DNA of 64,000 nt, taken from contig NZ_CP076413.1 of NCBI RefSeq assembly GCF_021173085.1, forward strand, positions 682,001 through 746,000. Reading direction: 5' to 3'. Below the pieces are notes generated by a model. That model was not told the DNA's origin, ran no database searches, and saw only the letters and a list, made by a program, of their open reading frames with translations. The position numbers and the translations under genes are program-made. This stretch comes from Ralstonia wenshanensis (lineage in GTDB: Bacteria; Pseudomonadota; Gammaproteobacteria; Burkholderiales; Burkholderiaceae). Positions 46,387-55,432 of this stretch are shown one piece after another (position 1 is the stretch's first letter; each line of letters begins with the position of its first letter).

Positions 46387-47775
46387 ATGACACAACTGAA
46401 CCCCACCATCTTCAAAGCCTACGACATCCGCGGCATCGTCGGAAAAACCGTCGATGCCGAAACCGCACGCCTGATCGGCCGAGCCTTCGGCTCCGCAGCG
46501 CGCGCCAAGGGCGAATCCGCCGTCGTCATCGGCCGTGACGGTCGCCTGTCCGGCCCAGAACTCCTGGCAGCGCTGGCAGACGGCCTGCGCGCAAGCGGCG
46601 TCGATGTGATCGATCTGGGCCTCGTGGCCACGCCGATGGTCTACTTCGGTACGAACATCGAGCTGGCTGGCCGTCGCGCCACGTCGGGCGTGATGGTTAC
46701 GGGCAGCCACAATCCGCCCGACTACAACGGCTTCAAGATGGTGCTGGCGGGCCAAGCCATCTACGGCGACCAAATCCAGGCTTTGCGCACGCGCATCGAG
46801 CAGGGCGATTTCACTGAAGGCGCCGGCGCCTACGTCCAAGTGGATATCCGCCAGCAGTACATCGACCGAATCGTCTCGGACGTCAAGCTGAGCCGCCCGA
46901 TGAAGATTGCCGTGGACTGCGGCAACGGCGTGGCCGGTGCGTTTGCGCCGGAGCTGTTCCGCGCGATGGGCTGCGAGGTGACGGAGCTGTTTTGCGAGGT
47001 GGATGGCCATTTCCCGAACCACCATCCGGATCCGGCCCACGTCGAGAACCTGCAGGACCTCGTGCGCACGCTGCAAACGACCGACTGCGAACTGGGCCTC
47101 GCCTTCGACGGCGACGGCGACCGCCTGGGCGTGGTGACCAAGGACGGCCAGGTCATCTTCCCCGACCGCCAGTTGATGTTGTTCGCGCAAGAAGTCCTGT
47201 CGCGCAACCCGGGCGGCGAAATCATCTTCGACGTGAAGTGCACGGGCAAGTTGGCGCCATTCATTCGCGAGCACGGCGGCAAGGCCACGATGTGGAAGAC
47301 GGGCCATTCGCTCGTCAAGGCCAAGCTCAAGGAAACGGGCGCTCCGCTGGCCGGTGAGATGAGCGGCCATATCTTCTTCAAGGACCGCTGGTACGGTTTC
47401 GATGACGGGCTTTACACGGGTGCGCGTCTGCTGGAGATCGTCTCGCGCCTGGCCGATCCGAGCGCCACGCTCAACGCGCTGCCGAACTCGCACTGCACGC
47501 CTGAGTTGCAACTGAAGTGTGCCGAGGGGGAATCCTTCGAGCTGCTCGACAAGATCAAGGCCAGCGCCACGTTTGCCGGCGCGAAGGAAGTTAACCGCAT
47601 CGATGGCGTGCGCGTGGAATACGAAGATGGCTTCGGCTTGGCACGTCCGTCCAACACCACGCCGGTGGTGGTCATGCGTTTCGAGGCCGACAACGATGCC
47701 GCGATGGCGCGCATCCAGGGCGAATTCCGCCGCGTGATCCTGGCCGAGAAGCCGGACGCGCAACTGCCGTTCTGA
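46387..47775 (+). CDS. Phosphomannomutase/phosphoglucomutase (AlgC/ManB type)
   Basis: 462 residues. It opens with NPTIFKAYDIRGIVG. Phosphoserine loop VMVTGSHNPPDYNG has Ser107, metal loop AFDGDGDRLGVV, sugar loop GEMSGHIFFKDRW and phosphate-binding RPSNTTPVVVMR near the end. It interconverts hexose-1- and 6-phosphates, so it can supply glucose-1-phosphate to RmlA and mannose-1-phosphate for core or GT87-linked sugars. It is divergent from the rml operon and heads the waaC-waaA run. Confidence 0.93.
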   Translation: MTQLNPTIFKAYDIRGIVGKTVDAETARLIGRAFGSAARAKGESAVVIGRDGRLSGPELLAALADGLRASGVDVIDLGLVATPMVYFGTNIELAGRRATSGVMVTGSHNPPDYNGFKMVLAGQAIYGDQIQALRTRIEQGDFTEGAGAYVQVDIRQQYIDRIVSDVKLSRPMKIAVDCGNGVAGAFAPELFRAMGCEVTELFCEVDGHFPNHHPDPAHVENLQDLVRTLQTTDCELGLAFDGDGDRLGVVTKDGQVIFPDRQLMLFAQEVLSRNPGGEIIFDVKCTGKLAPFIREHGGKATMWKTGHSLVKAKLKETGAPLAGEMSGHIFFKDRWYGFDDGLYTGARLLEIVSRLADPSATLNALPNSHCTPELQLKCAEGESFELLDKIKASATFAGAKEVNRIDGVRVEYEDGFGLARPSNTTPVVVMRFEADNDAAMARIQGEFRRVILAEKPDAQLPF

Positions 47776-47818
47776 TCGCACGGTCCGCACTCATGAAGTT
47801 GGGGGAAAGGGTGACGGC

Positions 47819-48817
47819 ATGCGTGTGCTGATCGTCAAGGTATCGTCGCTTGGCGATGTGGTGCATTGCACGCCGGTGGTGGCCGATATTCTGCGTGCCC
47901 ATCCGGATGCCGAGATCGACTGGGTGGTTGAAGAAGGCTTCGCGGGCATCGTCCGCATCGTGCGTGGCGTACAGGGTGTGATTCCGTTTGCATTGCGACG
48001 TTGGCGCAAGTCGCTTGGTTCCGGCAAAACCTGGGGCGAGATGGCGGCGTTCCGCCGTGCGTTGCGCGCCAATACGTACGATGCTGTGCTGGACACGCAG
48101 GGGCTCATCAAGACTGCACTCATTGCCGCGCAGGCGAAGCTGACGCCGAACGGTTTTGTGGCGGGCCTCGGCAATCGTTCGGAAGGCGCCGGCTATGAGC
48201 CCGCCGCTAAGCTGTTCTATCAGCGCAAGATCGAGATGGAGCCGCGTGTGCACGTAGTCGAGCGCTCACGCCGCATGGTGGCGGAGGCGCTTGGTTACGC
48301 GCTGCCCGATACCATCGATTTCGGTTTGCAGCCGCCTGCCGAGTTGCCGTTCAAGCTGCCGCGTCCATACGTGGCGCTGGTGCATGCGACTTCGCGCGCC
48401 GACAAAGGTTGGCCGCAGGCTGCGTGGGTTGAGGTCGCACGCGAGCTGCTTGCGCGCGACTACGCCGTTGCTCTGCCGTGGGGCAGCGAGACCGAGCGGC
48501 GCACAAGTGAATCGATCCGCGAAGCCATCGTCGCTGCGGTGCCCGGCACGGTGGGGCGCGTGGTGATTCCGCCGCGCATGTCGCTGCCCGATGTGACGGC
48601 GTTTCTCGATCAGGCGACTGCGGTGGTAGGTGTGGACACCGGCCTTGTGCACATTGCCGCCGCGCTGTGCAAGCCGACCGTGGCGCTTTACAACTTCACC
48701 ACGTCATGGCGCACGGGCGGTTATTGGACGCCCAACGTGCACGACCTTGGCAGTGCCGAGGCCCATCCCACTAGCGCGCAGGCGCTTGATGCGCTGCGTG
48801 CGCTGGGTGTGCTCTGA
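47819..48817 (+). CDS. waaC: LPS heptosyltransferase I
   Basis: 332 residues. It starts RVLIVKVSSLGDVVHCTPVV, the GT9 N-terminal motif, followed by DWVVEEGFAGI and LDTQGLIKTAL. The C-terminal donor domain has VALVHATSRADKGWPQAAWV, LPWGSETE and VVGVDTGLVHIAAALCKPTV. It adds the first L-glycero-D-manno-heptose to Kdo in the inner core. The stop overlaps the waaA start by one base. Confidence 0.95.
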   Translation: MRVLIVKVSSLGDVVHCTPVVADILRAHPDAEIDWVVEEGFAGIVRIVRGVQGVIPFALRRWRKSLGSGKTWGEMAAFRRALRANTYDAVLDTQGLIKTALIAAQAKLTPNGFVAGLGNRSEGAGYEPAAKLFYQRKIEMEPRVHVVERSRRMVAEALGYALPDTIDFGLQPPAELPFKLPRPYVALVHATSRADKGWPQAAWVEVARELLARDYAVALPWGSETERRTSESIREAIVAAVPGTVGRVVIPPRMSLPDVTAFLDQATAVVGVDTGLVHIAAALCKPTVALYNFTTSWRTGGYWTPNVHDLGSAEAHPTSAQALDALRALGVL

Positions 48818-50133
48818 TGCTGCGCGTTCTGTATCGCTGGTTGTGGCGCATTGCGTTGCCCTTTGCATTGCTGCGCCTGTGGTGGCGCGGCCGCAAGGAG
48901 CCCGGTTATCGCCAGCACGTTGGCGAGCGGCTTGGCTTCTATCCGCCACGCCCGAATCCGGATCGCCCTTTGCTGTGGGTGCATGCCGTGTCTGTTGGTG
49001 AGACGCGCGCCGCGCAGCCGCTCATCGATGCGCTGCTTGCGCGCTTTCCGTACCACGCAGTCCTGCTGACCCACATGACGCCGACGGGCCGCCGCACCGG
49101 CGCTGAATTCGCGGCGCAACGCAACGGCCGCGTCATCCAGGCGTATCTGCCGTACGACTTGCCGAGTGCGGTCGACCGGTTCCTGCGCCACTTCCAGCCA
49201 CGCCTTGGCTTGCTGATGGAGACCGAGATCTGGCCGGTACTGATCGAACGTGCCTATGCCGCTGGTGTGCCGATGGTGCTCGTCAATGGACGCCTGTCTG
49301 CGCGCAGCCACCGGCGTACCGCACGCCTCGGTGATGCAGCGCGCCAGACGTACGCACAACTCGCCGCCGTGCTGGCCCAGACGCCCGACGATGCCGATCG
49401 CTACCGCTCGCTCGGCGTGCCGCGCGTGCGCGTGACCGGCAACCTGAAGTTCGACATCACGCCGCATGTGGACCAGATCATGGCCGGCGGCGTGCTGCAC
49501 GATGCGCTACGTGGCCGATCGGCATGGGTGGCGGCCAGCACGCGTGAGGGCGAAGAGGCCTTGCTGCTCGACGCTTGGCAGGCGCATCGCGCGCAGCATG
49601 TCGGGCGTCGGCATGCCTTGCTGATTCTCGTGCCGCGTCATCCGCAGCGTTTTGATGAAGTGGCCCAGGCGGCCGAACGCGCGGGTTTGCGCGTAGTGCG
49701 TCGCAGCGCATTGTCGGTGTCTGCGGCAGGCTTGGCGGACGCCGATGCGCTTGCCGATGCCGACGTCCTGCTCGGGGACTCGATGGGCGAGATGGCGTTG
49801 TACTACGCGGCCGGGGAAGCGGCGTTTATCGGCGGCAGTTTGCTTCCGCTTGGTGGGCAGAATTTGATCGAAGCCTGCGCGGTCGGCACGCCCGTGGTCA
49901 TCGGTCCGCACACGTTCAACTTTGCGCAGGCGACACGCGATGCAGTGGCCGCGGGTGCCTGTGAGCAGGTGGAAGACGCTGCTGCAGTGATACGTGTGAT
50001 CGACGCTTGGCTGTCGGATGCCGATGCGCGCGAAGCCGCATCACGCGCCGCGCTGGCCTTTGCTGCCACGCACGGCGGTGCAACCGCCCGGACGGTGGAG
50101 GCGGTGGCGTCTTTGGTATTGCCGACGCTGTAA
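48817..50133 (+). CDS. waaA: 3-deoxy-D-manno-octulosonic acid transferase
   Basis: 438 residues. An N-terminal membrane anchor (WRIALPFALLRLWWRG) precedes the GT30 domain: ERLGFYPP, LLWVHAVSVGETRAAQPLI with the catalytic Glu, THMTPTGRRTG, LLMETEIWPVLIE, VNGRLSARS and GGSLLPLGGQNLIEACAVGTPVV. It adds Kdo to lipid IVA. Whether it adds one or two Kdo units cannot be seen. Starts at the TGATG overlap with waaC. Confidence 0.95.
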   Translation: MLRVLYRWLWRIALPFALLRLWWRGRKEPGYRQHVGERLGFYPPRPNPDRPLLWVHAVSVGETRAAQPLIDALLARFPYHAVLLTHMTPTGRRTGAEFAAQRNGRVIQAYLPYDLPSAVDRFLRHFQPRLGLLMETEIWPVLIERAYAAGVPMVLVNGRLSARSHRRTARLGDAARQTYAQLAAVLAQTPDDADRYRSLGVPRVRVTGNLKFDITPHVDQIMAGGVLHDALRGRSAWVAASTREGEEALLLDAWQAHRAQHVGRRHALLILVPRHPQRFDEVAQAAERAGLRVVRRSALSVSAAGLADADALADADVLLGDSMGEMALYYAAGEAAFIGGSLLPLGGQNLIEACAVGTPVVIGPHTFNFAQATRDAVAAGACEQVEDAAAVIRVIDAWLSDADAREAASRAALAFAATHGGATARTVEAVASLVLPTL

Positions 50134-50234
50134 CGCAGTGCACCTTCGGCACGAAAAGTGCGAACTCATGGCGAGCCGGGCTGACTAACGGCTCTTCATG
50201 TGGTTTGCATTCCGTCATCGTTTACGACCCGTTC

Positions 50235-50915
50235 ATGTCCCAACCGAATCGTCCCAAGCCGAGCCTGCTGCAAACGCCGCGCCGCGTGGTGCTGACCGCC
50301 GTGGCACTGGCCGCAGTCACCGCCGCCACCATCATCGGTGCCGGCTGCATGACGCCAACGCCTTCATCCGCGCCCGCGGCGGCCGCCCCCGCGGTGGCCT
50401 CAGCGCCGGCCGCTGAAACCAAACAGACACCCGCCAACGCAGCGCCCAACCCGGGCCAGGCGACGCTCGCGCAAGCGCAGGGCGAGGGCCGCTCGCGCTT
50501 CGTGCTCGTGCGTTGGCAAGAGCCGGGCGCCGCGCCCAAGGAATTGCCTTCCGCCGAGGGCGACGACGCCGACCCGGCTACGCAGCCGATCTCAATCGAA
50601 TTCAGTGCTGGCCTGGAGGCGGCCAACGGCGTGGCGTCCGGCTACTCGGGCTGCAATCGCTTCTCGGGGCCGTATGAGAAGCTCGCCTCGGGCATGCGTT
50701 TTGGCAACCTAGTGTCGACGCGCATGGCGTGCGACCCGACGCGCATGGAGCTGGAGACGGCGTTCCTGGAGGCGCTCAAATCGCCACTGGCGACCGTCGG
50801 TATGCAGCCTTCGGCCAACGGCAAGCAGGGCCGCCAGGTCATCTGGAAAACCAGCGGCGGCGCGTTGCTGCAGTTTGCCGAGCGGCCGCTGCCGCCGCGC
50901 GGTCAGACCCACTAG
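50235..50915 (+). CDS. META-domain (HslJ-like) lipoprotein
   Basis: 226 residues from the ATG at 50235; a longer frame reaches into waaA and is rejected. A signal peptide ends in a lipobox IGAGC (Cys near 43). An Ala/Pro-rich linker follows, then a META-like domain: FVLVRWQEPG, ISIEFSAGLEAANGVASGYSG, CNRFSGPYEKLASGMRFGNL, STRMACDPTRMELETAFLEAL. The family is linked to heat-shock and novobiocin resistance (HslJ) in E. coli. The stop directly abuts the stop of the convergent tolC gene. Confidence 0.82.
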   Translation: MSQPNRPKPSLLQTPRRVVLTAVALAAVTAATIIGAGCMTPTPSSAPAAAAPAVASAPAAETKQTPANAAPNPGQATLAQAQGEGRSRFVLVRWQEPGAAPKELPSAEGDDADPATQPISIEFSAGLEAANGVASGYSGCNRFSGPYEKLASGMRFGNLVSTRMACDPTRMELETAFLEALKSPLATVGMQPSANGKQGRQVIWKTSGGALLQFAERPLPPRGQTH

Positions 50916-52382
50916 TCAGTGTTTGGCCGATTTGCCGGCACGTTTCGCCAGTTCGGGTTTGGCGCTTGCCGGCGGCAACGCGGTGATATCGCTTGAGCCA
51001 TTGGCCGTGAGCAGCGTGTTCACCTGGATCACGTCAGCCTCGCTTAACGAGCCGGCGGCGGACTTCAGCCGTAGCCCGTTGACGATGGTGTCGTAACGCG
51101 CGCGTGCCAGATCGCGCCGCGCTTGAAAGAGCTGCGCCTGCGAATTCAGCACGTCGGTGCCGATGCGCACGCCCACACCATAGGCGAGCTGGTTGGAGTC
51201 GTACGCTGTGCGCGCCGACAGCTCGGCCGCTTCCAACGCTTTGACCTGCGCCAGCCCTGCGATTACGCCGATGTACGCTTGCCGTGCGCCCTGCTCGGCA
51301 GAGCGGCGGGCGAATTCGAGGTCGTTTGCGGCCTTGGTTTCCAGCGCGATGTTTTCACGCACGCGCGACTGGATCGCACCGCCTGCAAAGATCGGAATCG
51401 ACACCTGCACGCCAATCTGGGAGCTGTCAAAGCGCGCGCCGCCCGGCAGCGATGGCAGATATTGGTTACCGCTGGCATTGGTGTGACCGGTCTGCGCCAC
51501 CAGATCGACCGAAGGCAGATGGCCTGCGGTCGCCTTCTTCACATCGCGCTCTGCGCTTTGCAGGTTGTATTGCGCCAGCGCCACTTGCAGGTTGCTGCTG
51601 CGCGCTTGGTCCACCCAAGGCTCTGCTGAAGCCGGTTCAGGTTGGGGGATCGTGACGCCTGGGCGCACGCCGGCCAGCGTGCCAACGGGCTCTCCGATGA
51701 TCTGCTTGAGCGCCGATTGCTTGATCTCGAAGTCGCTGCGTGCGGCGATGACGCTGGCGTCGATGGCATCGCGGCGTGCCTGCGCGTCGTTCGCGTCGGT
51801 GATGTTGGCGTTGCCGACGTCGAAGTTGCGGCGCGCCTGTTCGTATTGCTGCTGGATCGCATCGCGCTGCGCGGTGGCGAGCTGCAGCGTGTCCTGTGCG
51901 TTGAGCACGTCAAAGTACGCCTGCGCCGTACGCGTGATGAGATCGAGCTGCGCTTGCGCGAGCGAGGCCTCGGCGGCCTGCGCGGCAATTTCGCCTTGCT
52001 TGTAGGTTTCCCAGCGGTCCCAGTGGAAGAGCGGCTGCGACAGCGACAGCGTCCAGCCCGTCGATGAGAACGTCTTGTTGAATTCGGCTGGAGCGGTTTG
52101 ATCGAAGATGACGCGCGTGGAACTCCAGGCGCCGCCAATCTGCGGCAGTAAGCCGGCGCGGCCTTGCGTGAGCTTCTCGCGTTGCGCGAGCGACTGCGCG
52201 CGGGCCGATGCGAATTGCGGATCGTTGGCCAGCGCGGCGCGATAGGCAGAGAGGAGGTCGGTCGCAGCCGGCGTGTTCGATTGGGACTGCGCCCACGCGA
52301 ACATCGGCATCATCGAACAGCACAGCACAACAAGCGAACCGCGCGCGGCCATCCGCGTACGGCTACTGCGAGCAACAGGCAT
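50916..52382 (-). CDS. tolC: TolC family outer-membrane efflux/secretion protein
   Basis: 488 residues from the ATG at 52382 with a GGGGGC upstream; the longer frame gives an unlikely basic leader. The signal peptide ends at AWAQ (about residue 33). Two outer-membrane-efflux (OEP) repeats follow: DLLSAYRAALANDPQFASAR, WTLSLSQPLFHWDRWETYKQ, then GVQVSIPIFAGGAIQSRV and RQAYIGVIAGLAQVKALEAA and TDVLNSQAQLFQARRDLARA. It forms the trimeric channel for tripartite efflux pumps and type I secretion. It is last in a minus-strand row tetR-pcm-rhodanese-tolC. Confidence 0.93.
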   Translation of the reverse strand: MPVARSSRTRMAARGSLVVLCCSMMPMFAWAQSQSNTPAATDLLSAYRAALANDPQFASARAQSLAQREKLTQGRAGLLPQIGGAWSSTRVIFDQTAPAEFNKTFSSTGWTLSLSQPLFHWDRWETYKQGEIAAQAAEASLAQAQLDLITRTAQAYFDVLNAQDTLQLATAQRDAIQQQYEQARRNFDVGNANITDANDAQARRDAIDASVIAARSDFEIKQSALKQIIGEPVGTLAGVRPGVTIPQPEPASAEPWVDQARSSNLQVALAQYNLQSAERDVKKATAGHLPSVDLVAQTGHTNASGNQYLPSLPGGARFDSSQIGVQVSIPIFAGGAIQSRVRENIALETKAANDLEFARRSAEQGARQAYIGVIAGLAQVKALEAAELSARTAYDSNQLAYGVGVRIGTDVLNSQAQLFQARRDLARARYDTIVNGLRLKSAAGSLSEADVIQVNTLLTANGSSDITALPPASAKPELAKRAGKSAKH

Positions 52383-52497
52383 AAAGCCCCCGAGCGAGGA
52401 GGAAACGTTCGCGTTCGGAAGGCAGCGCGGGCGCGTCAGACCCTGTTCAGTGGCTGTGGAGCGTGAACAAGGTTTTGCCCGGCGGCGGCTTCCCCAA

Positions 52498-52830
52498 TCA
52501 GTACGTCGCCATCTGCGGATCCACCTGGTGAGCCCAGGCATGGACGCCGCCTTGCAGGTTGTAGACACGCGCGGCATCAAAGCCACCTTGCGTGATCAGA
52601 TACTGCGCAACCTGCGCGCTGCGTCCGCCGTGATGGCAGATGCAGACGATGTCTTGGTCAGCATTCAGCTCGCCGGCACGCGCCGGAATCTGGTCCATCG
52701 GAATGTGCGTAATGCCGGGAATGGCACAGATCTCCAACTCCTCCGTCCAGCGCACGTCGAGCAGGACGGGCTTCGCGCGCGATGCGTCGGCGAGCCATTG
52801 GGCGAGGGCGGTGGGAGCGAGCTGTTGCAT
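52498..52830 (-). CDS. Single-domain rhodanese-like protein
   Basis: 110 residues. VLLDVRWTEELEICAIPGI is the rhodanese entry and CHHGGRS carries the active Cys65 in the six-residue loop. Family members move sulfane sulfur between small thiols and proteins. It lies 23 bases after pcm on the same strand and 115 bases before tolC. Confidence 0.93.
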   Translation of the reverse strand: MQQLAPTALAQWLADASRAKPVLLDVRWTEELEICAIPGITHIPMDQIPARAGELNADQDIVCICHHGGRSAQVAQYLITQGGFDAARVYNLQGGVHAWAHQVDPQMATY

Positions 52831-52853
52831 GATGATTGGGGAGCCGAGATGGA

Positions 52854-53504
52854 TCAGAAGCGGAAAAGCGACGGTGCGGGAACGCCCACCAGCGGCGCCA
52901 CGTACGTCTCGAACAGGTTGCGCGTCTGATATTCGGTGTTCGAGATGCGCGTGATCAGTTGTGCTTCCATGACCGGTGCGCCACCCACGAAGATCGACAG
53001 GCGACCCCCAACTTTGAGCTGCTTGAGCAGCGCTTCAGGCACGGCGGGCACCGAGCCCGAGACGCAGATGACGTCATAGAGGCCATCGCCCCAGCCTTGT
53101 GCGCCGCTGGCTTCGACCACGTCGACGTTGGTGACGCCGTTGCGCGAAAGGTTGTCGCGAGCGAAGGCGACAAGCTCCGGCACGATGTCGAGCGTGGTGA
53201 CCTGGCGGCCGCGATGGGCGAGCAGGGCAGCCATATAGCCAGAGCCCGCGCCGACTTCCAGCACGTCTTCGTGCTTGCGCACGGCCAGCTCTTGCAGCAC
53301 GCGGGCTTCCACGCGCGGGGCCAGCATGTTCTGGCCGCCGGCCAGCGGGATTTCCATGTCGACGAAGGCCAGCGCGCGGTAGGCCTCGGGCACGTAGTGT
53401 TCGCGCTTGACGACGCTGAGCAGGTCGAGAACGTCGGTATCGAGCACGTCCCAAGGACGGATTTGCTGCTCGATCATGTTGAACCGGGATTTTTCGATGT
53501 CCAT
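52854..53504 (-). CDS. pcm: Protein-L-isoaspartate O-methyltransferase
   Basis: 216 residues from the ATG at 53504, which has GGAAGG seven bases upstream; starts further up are poorly spaced. The SAM-binding motif is DVLEVGAGSGYMAALLAHRG; MLAPRVEARVLQELAV precedes it and VICVSGSVPAVPEALLKQLK follows. It methylates isoaspartate in aged proteins. The substrate motif is GGQNMLAPR where many homologs have GQTIS, so this belongs to the Pcm-like group seen next to tolC; activity on isoaspartate is inferred. Confidence 0.87.
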   Translation of the reverse strand: MDIEKSRFNMIEQQIRPWDVLDTDVLDLLSVVKREHYVPEAYRALAFVDMEIPLAGGQNMLAPRVEARVLQELAVRKHEDVLEVGAGSGYMAALLAHRGRQVTTLDIVPELVAFARDNLSRNGVTNVDVVEASGAQGWGDGLYDVICVSGSVPAVPEALLKQLKVGGRLSIFVGGAPVMEAQLITRISNTEYQTRNLFETYVAPLVGVPAPSLFRF

Positions 53505-53599
53505 GGGCATGCCTTCCATGCGGAGCGAGTGATGCAAATGAGGGTTTGACGACAAACCCGGCATTTTAGCAAGTCCGGAGGACATTCCGGCAGACGTTG

Positions 53600-54343
53600 T
53601 CATGACGAGGCCCCTTTATCGGGGTTGCCGCCAGCTTCGGGTAGCGTGCGCCACGGTTGCGCAGTGAGCGCGGGGGGCGGCGGAATCACGGCGCCCGTCA
53701 CCGGATTGCGCAGCACACCGTGCAGCAACAGCGACACGACGTGAGCGATGAACGCTTTGGGTTCCAGAGCCCGGTGCGAGCACGGGCCGAACGAGTGCTT
53801 CCACATCATCAGGAAGATCATCGGCGCGACCATGGTCAGCGTGGTGAGGTCGATGTCGACGTCGCGGAATTCGCCGCGGGCCATGCCGCGTTCGAGGATG
53901 CGCGCGAACAGGCGGTCGCAGCGCTCAATAACTTCCTCGTGGTAGTACTGCGCAAGGTCCGGAAAGTTGCCCGATTCGGCCATCAGCAGTTTGGTGAGGC
54001 CCGAAGCTGGCGATTCGCCGATCAGCTCCCACCAGCCCATCAGGATCTCGTGCAGCAGCGCTTCGCTGGTGCCGTCAAAGCTATCAATCAGGGCTTCGCC
54101 CTCGGCCAGCGCGGGCACCAGGTTTTCCTGCACGACGGCCTTGAACAGCTCTTCCTTGTTGGCGAAATACAGGTAGACCGTGCCCTTGGACACGCCGGCG
54201 GCCGATGCCACGTCTTCCAGGCGCGTGGCCGCATAGCCACGCGCCACGAACAGGTTCAGCGCGGCGGCGACCAGTTCCTGGGGGCGGGCCTCTTTGCGGC
54301 GCGTCCAGCGTTTGGAGGAAGACTCGGAATCTTGATCAGTCAC
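53600..54343 (-). CDS. TetR/AcrR family transcriptional repressor
   Basis: 247 residues. The helix-turn-helix lies at about 40-65 (TRLEDVASAAGVSKGTVYLYF, then ANKEELFKAVV). The C-terminal ligand domain is long with a Pro-rich end. It is upstream of pcm-rhodanese-tolC on the same strand and about 95 bases away, so it may control the efflux gene tolC as well as itself. A 22-bp dyad is just upstream of its start. Confidence 0.9.
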   Translation of the reverse strand: MTDQDSESSSKRWTRRKEARPQELVAAALNLFVARGYAATRLEDVASAAGVSKGTVYLYFANKEELFKAVVQENLVPALAEGEALIDSFDGTSEALLHEILMGWWELIGESPASGLTKLLMAESGNFPDLAQYYHEEVIERCDRLFARILERGMARGEFRDVDIDLTTLTMVAPMIFLMMWKHSFGPCSHRALEPKAFIAHVVSLLLHGVLRNPVTGAVIPPPPALTAQPWRTLPEAGGNPDKGASS

Positions 54344-54357
54344 GGCGGTAGGGCGCG

Positions 54358-54379
54358 GTCAGTGCGCACGGTCACTGAC
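54358..54379. promoter_or_regulatory. Dyad upstream of the TetR-family gene, candidate operator
   Basis: GTCAGTG (54358-54364) and CACTGAC (54373-54379) form a perfect inverted repeat with an eight-base spacer, 14 bases upstream of the repressor start. The size and place fit an autoregulatory TetR-type operator. CGGTCATTA further upstream repeats part of it. Confidence 0.4.
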
Positions 54380-54522
54380 TCACAGATAACTTACTTTCCG
54401 GTCATTAATGTACGCATGCCGCAAGGGTGGGTCAAGCGGCATCGGCAATGTCAATCAGACTGGGCCTCGAATGTGCTGGTGCACAATAGCGGTTTCCGCC
54501 CGATTTCGTTGACTTGGACAGC

Positions 54523-54780
54523 ATGGACTGTCGACCTCACTGCGGCGCGTGCTGCATCGCGCCTTCCATCTCCAGCCCCATTCCTGGCATGCCGAACGGC
54601 AAGCCGGCCGGCGTGCGCTGCGCGCAACTGGATGAGGCCAACGGTTGTCGTATCTTCGGCCAGCCGGAACGTCCGGCGGTGTGCAGCAGCCTTCAGCCCG
54701 AGCCCGACATGTGCGGGGGCTCGGCTGTGCACGCCATGCAGTTTTTGACCCGACTTGAAATCGCTACCGCAGCGCATTGA
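54523..54780 (+). CDS. YkgJ-type cysteine-cluster protein
   Basis: 85 residues from the ATG at 54523. Cys are arranged CxxxCGACC at the start, then a lone Cys in [17 protein letters not shown] and DMCGG, the pattern of the CxxCxxCC/YkgJ family thought to bind zinc or iron-sulfur. The cellular role is unknown. It is six bases before the DUF1439 lipoprotein gene on the plus strand. Confidence 0.88.
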   Translation: MDCRPHCGACCIAPSISSPIPGMPNGKPAGVRCAQLDEANGCRIFGQPERPAVCSSLQPEPDMCGGSAVHAMQFLTRLEIATAAH

Positions 54781-54786
54781 TTCGTT

Positions 54787-55380
54787 ATGACCGACTCCAC
54801 GAAACCTGCTGCCCGCTCCAACCGCATCCGCTGGTGGTCGGGGGCTGCCGCCGTTGCCGTGGCCATTGCCGTCGCGCTCGTGGCTTGCATGCCGACCGGC
54901 TGGACCGGTGACGGCTACACCTTTTCCCGCGGCCAGATGCAAGACGCGCTTGCGCGCAAGTTTCCGTTCCAACGGCGCTTTCTCGGCTTCTTTGACGTGA
55001 CGCTGTCCAATCCGCAGGTGTCGCTTGACCCCGCGCGCAACCGCATCGCCATCCAGGCAGACGCTGTGGTGCAGAGCGGCCTGTTCCGCCAGCCGCTGAC
55101 GGGGCCGCTGGCCGTCTCCAGTGGCTTGCATTACGACTCGCCCACGCATTCGATTCGCCTGGATCAGCCCAGCGTCGATCGCTTCGATTTGCAGAACATG
55201 CCCGGCGGCATCGGCCCGCAGATCAGTTCGATCGGTTCGTTGATTGCCGGCCAACTGCTCAGCGACTACGCCGTCTACACGTTCAAGCCCGAACAGCTGA
55301 AAGTGGCTGGCATTGCCGTGGAGCCCGGTACAATCACGGTTTTGCCCGAAGGCGTGCACGTTCAGGCCAAGCGGCCCTGA
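54787..55380 (+). CDS. DUF1439 lipoprotein (YceB-like)
   Basis: 197 residues. The signal peptide ends in the lipobox ALVAC. After it come [36 protein letters not shown] and [20 protein letters not shown], which match E. coli YceB-type proteins with a lipid-binding-like tubular fold. The role is not known. It lies between the Cys-cluster gene and uppP, 52 bases from the latter. Confidence 0.85.
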   Translation: MTDSTKPAARSNRIRWWSGAAAVAVAIAVALVACMPTGWTGDGYTFSRGQMQDALARKFPFQRRFLGFFDVTLSNPQVSLDPARNRIAIQADAVVQSGLFRQPLTGPLAVSSGLHYDSPTHSIRLDQPSVDRFDLQNMPGGIGPQISSIGSLIAGQLLSDYAVYTFKPEQLKVAGIAVEPGTITVLPEGVHVQAKRP

Positions 55381-55432
55381 ATTTCTGCTGCGCGCCCAGC
55401 GCTTCGTTTTCTTCTTCCTCTTTGCTTATTGC

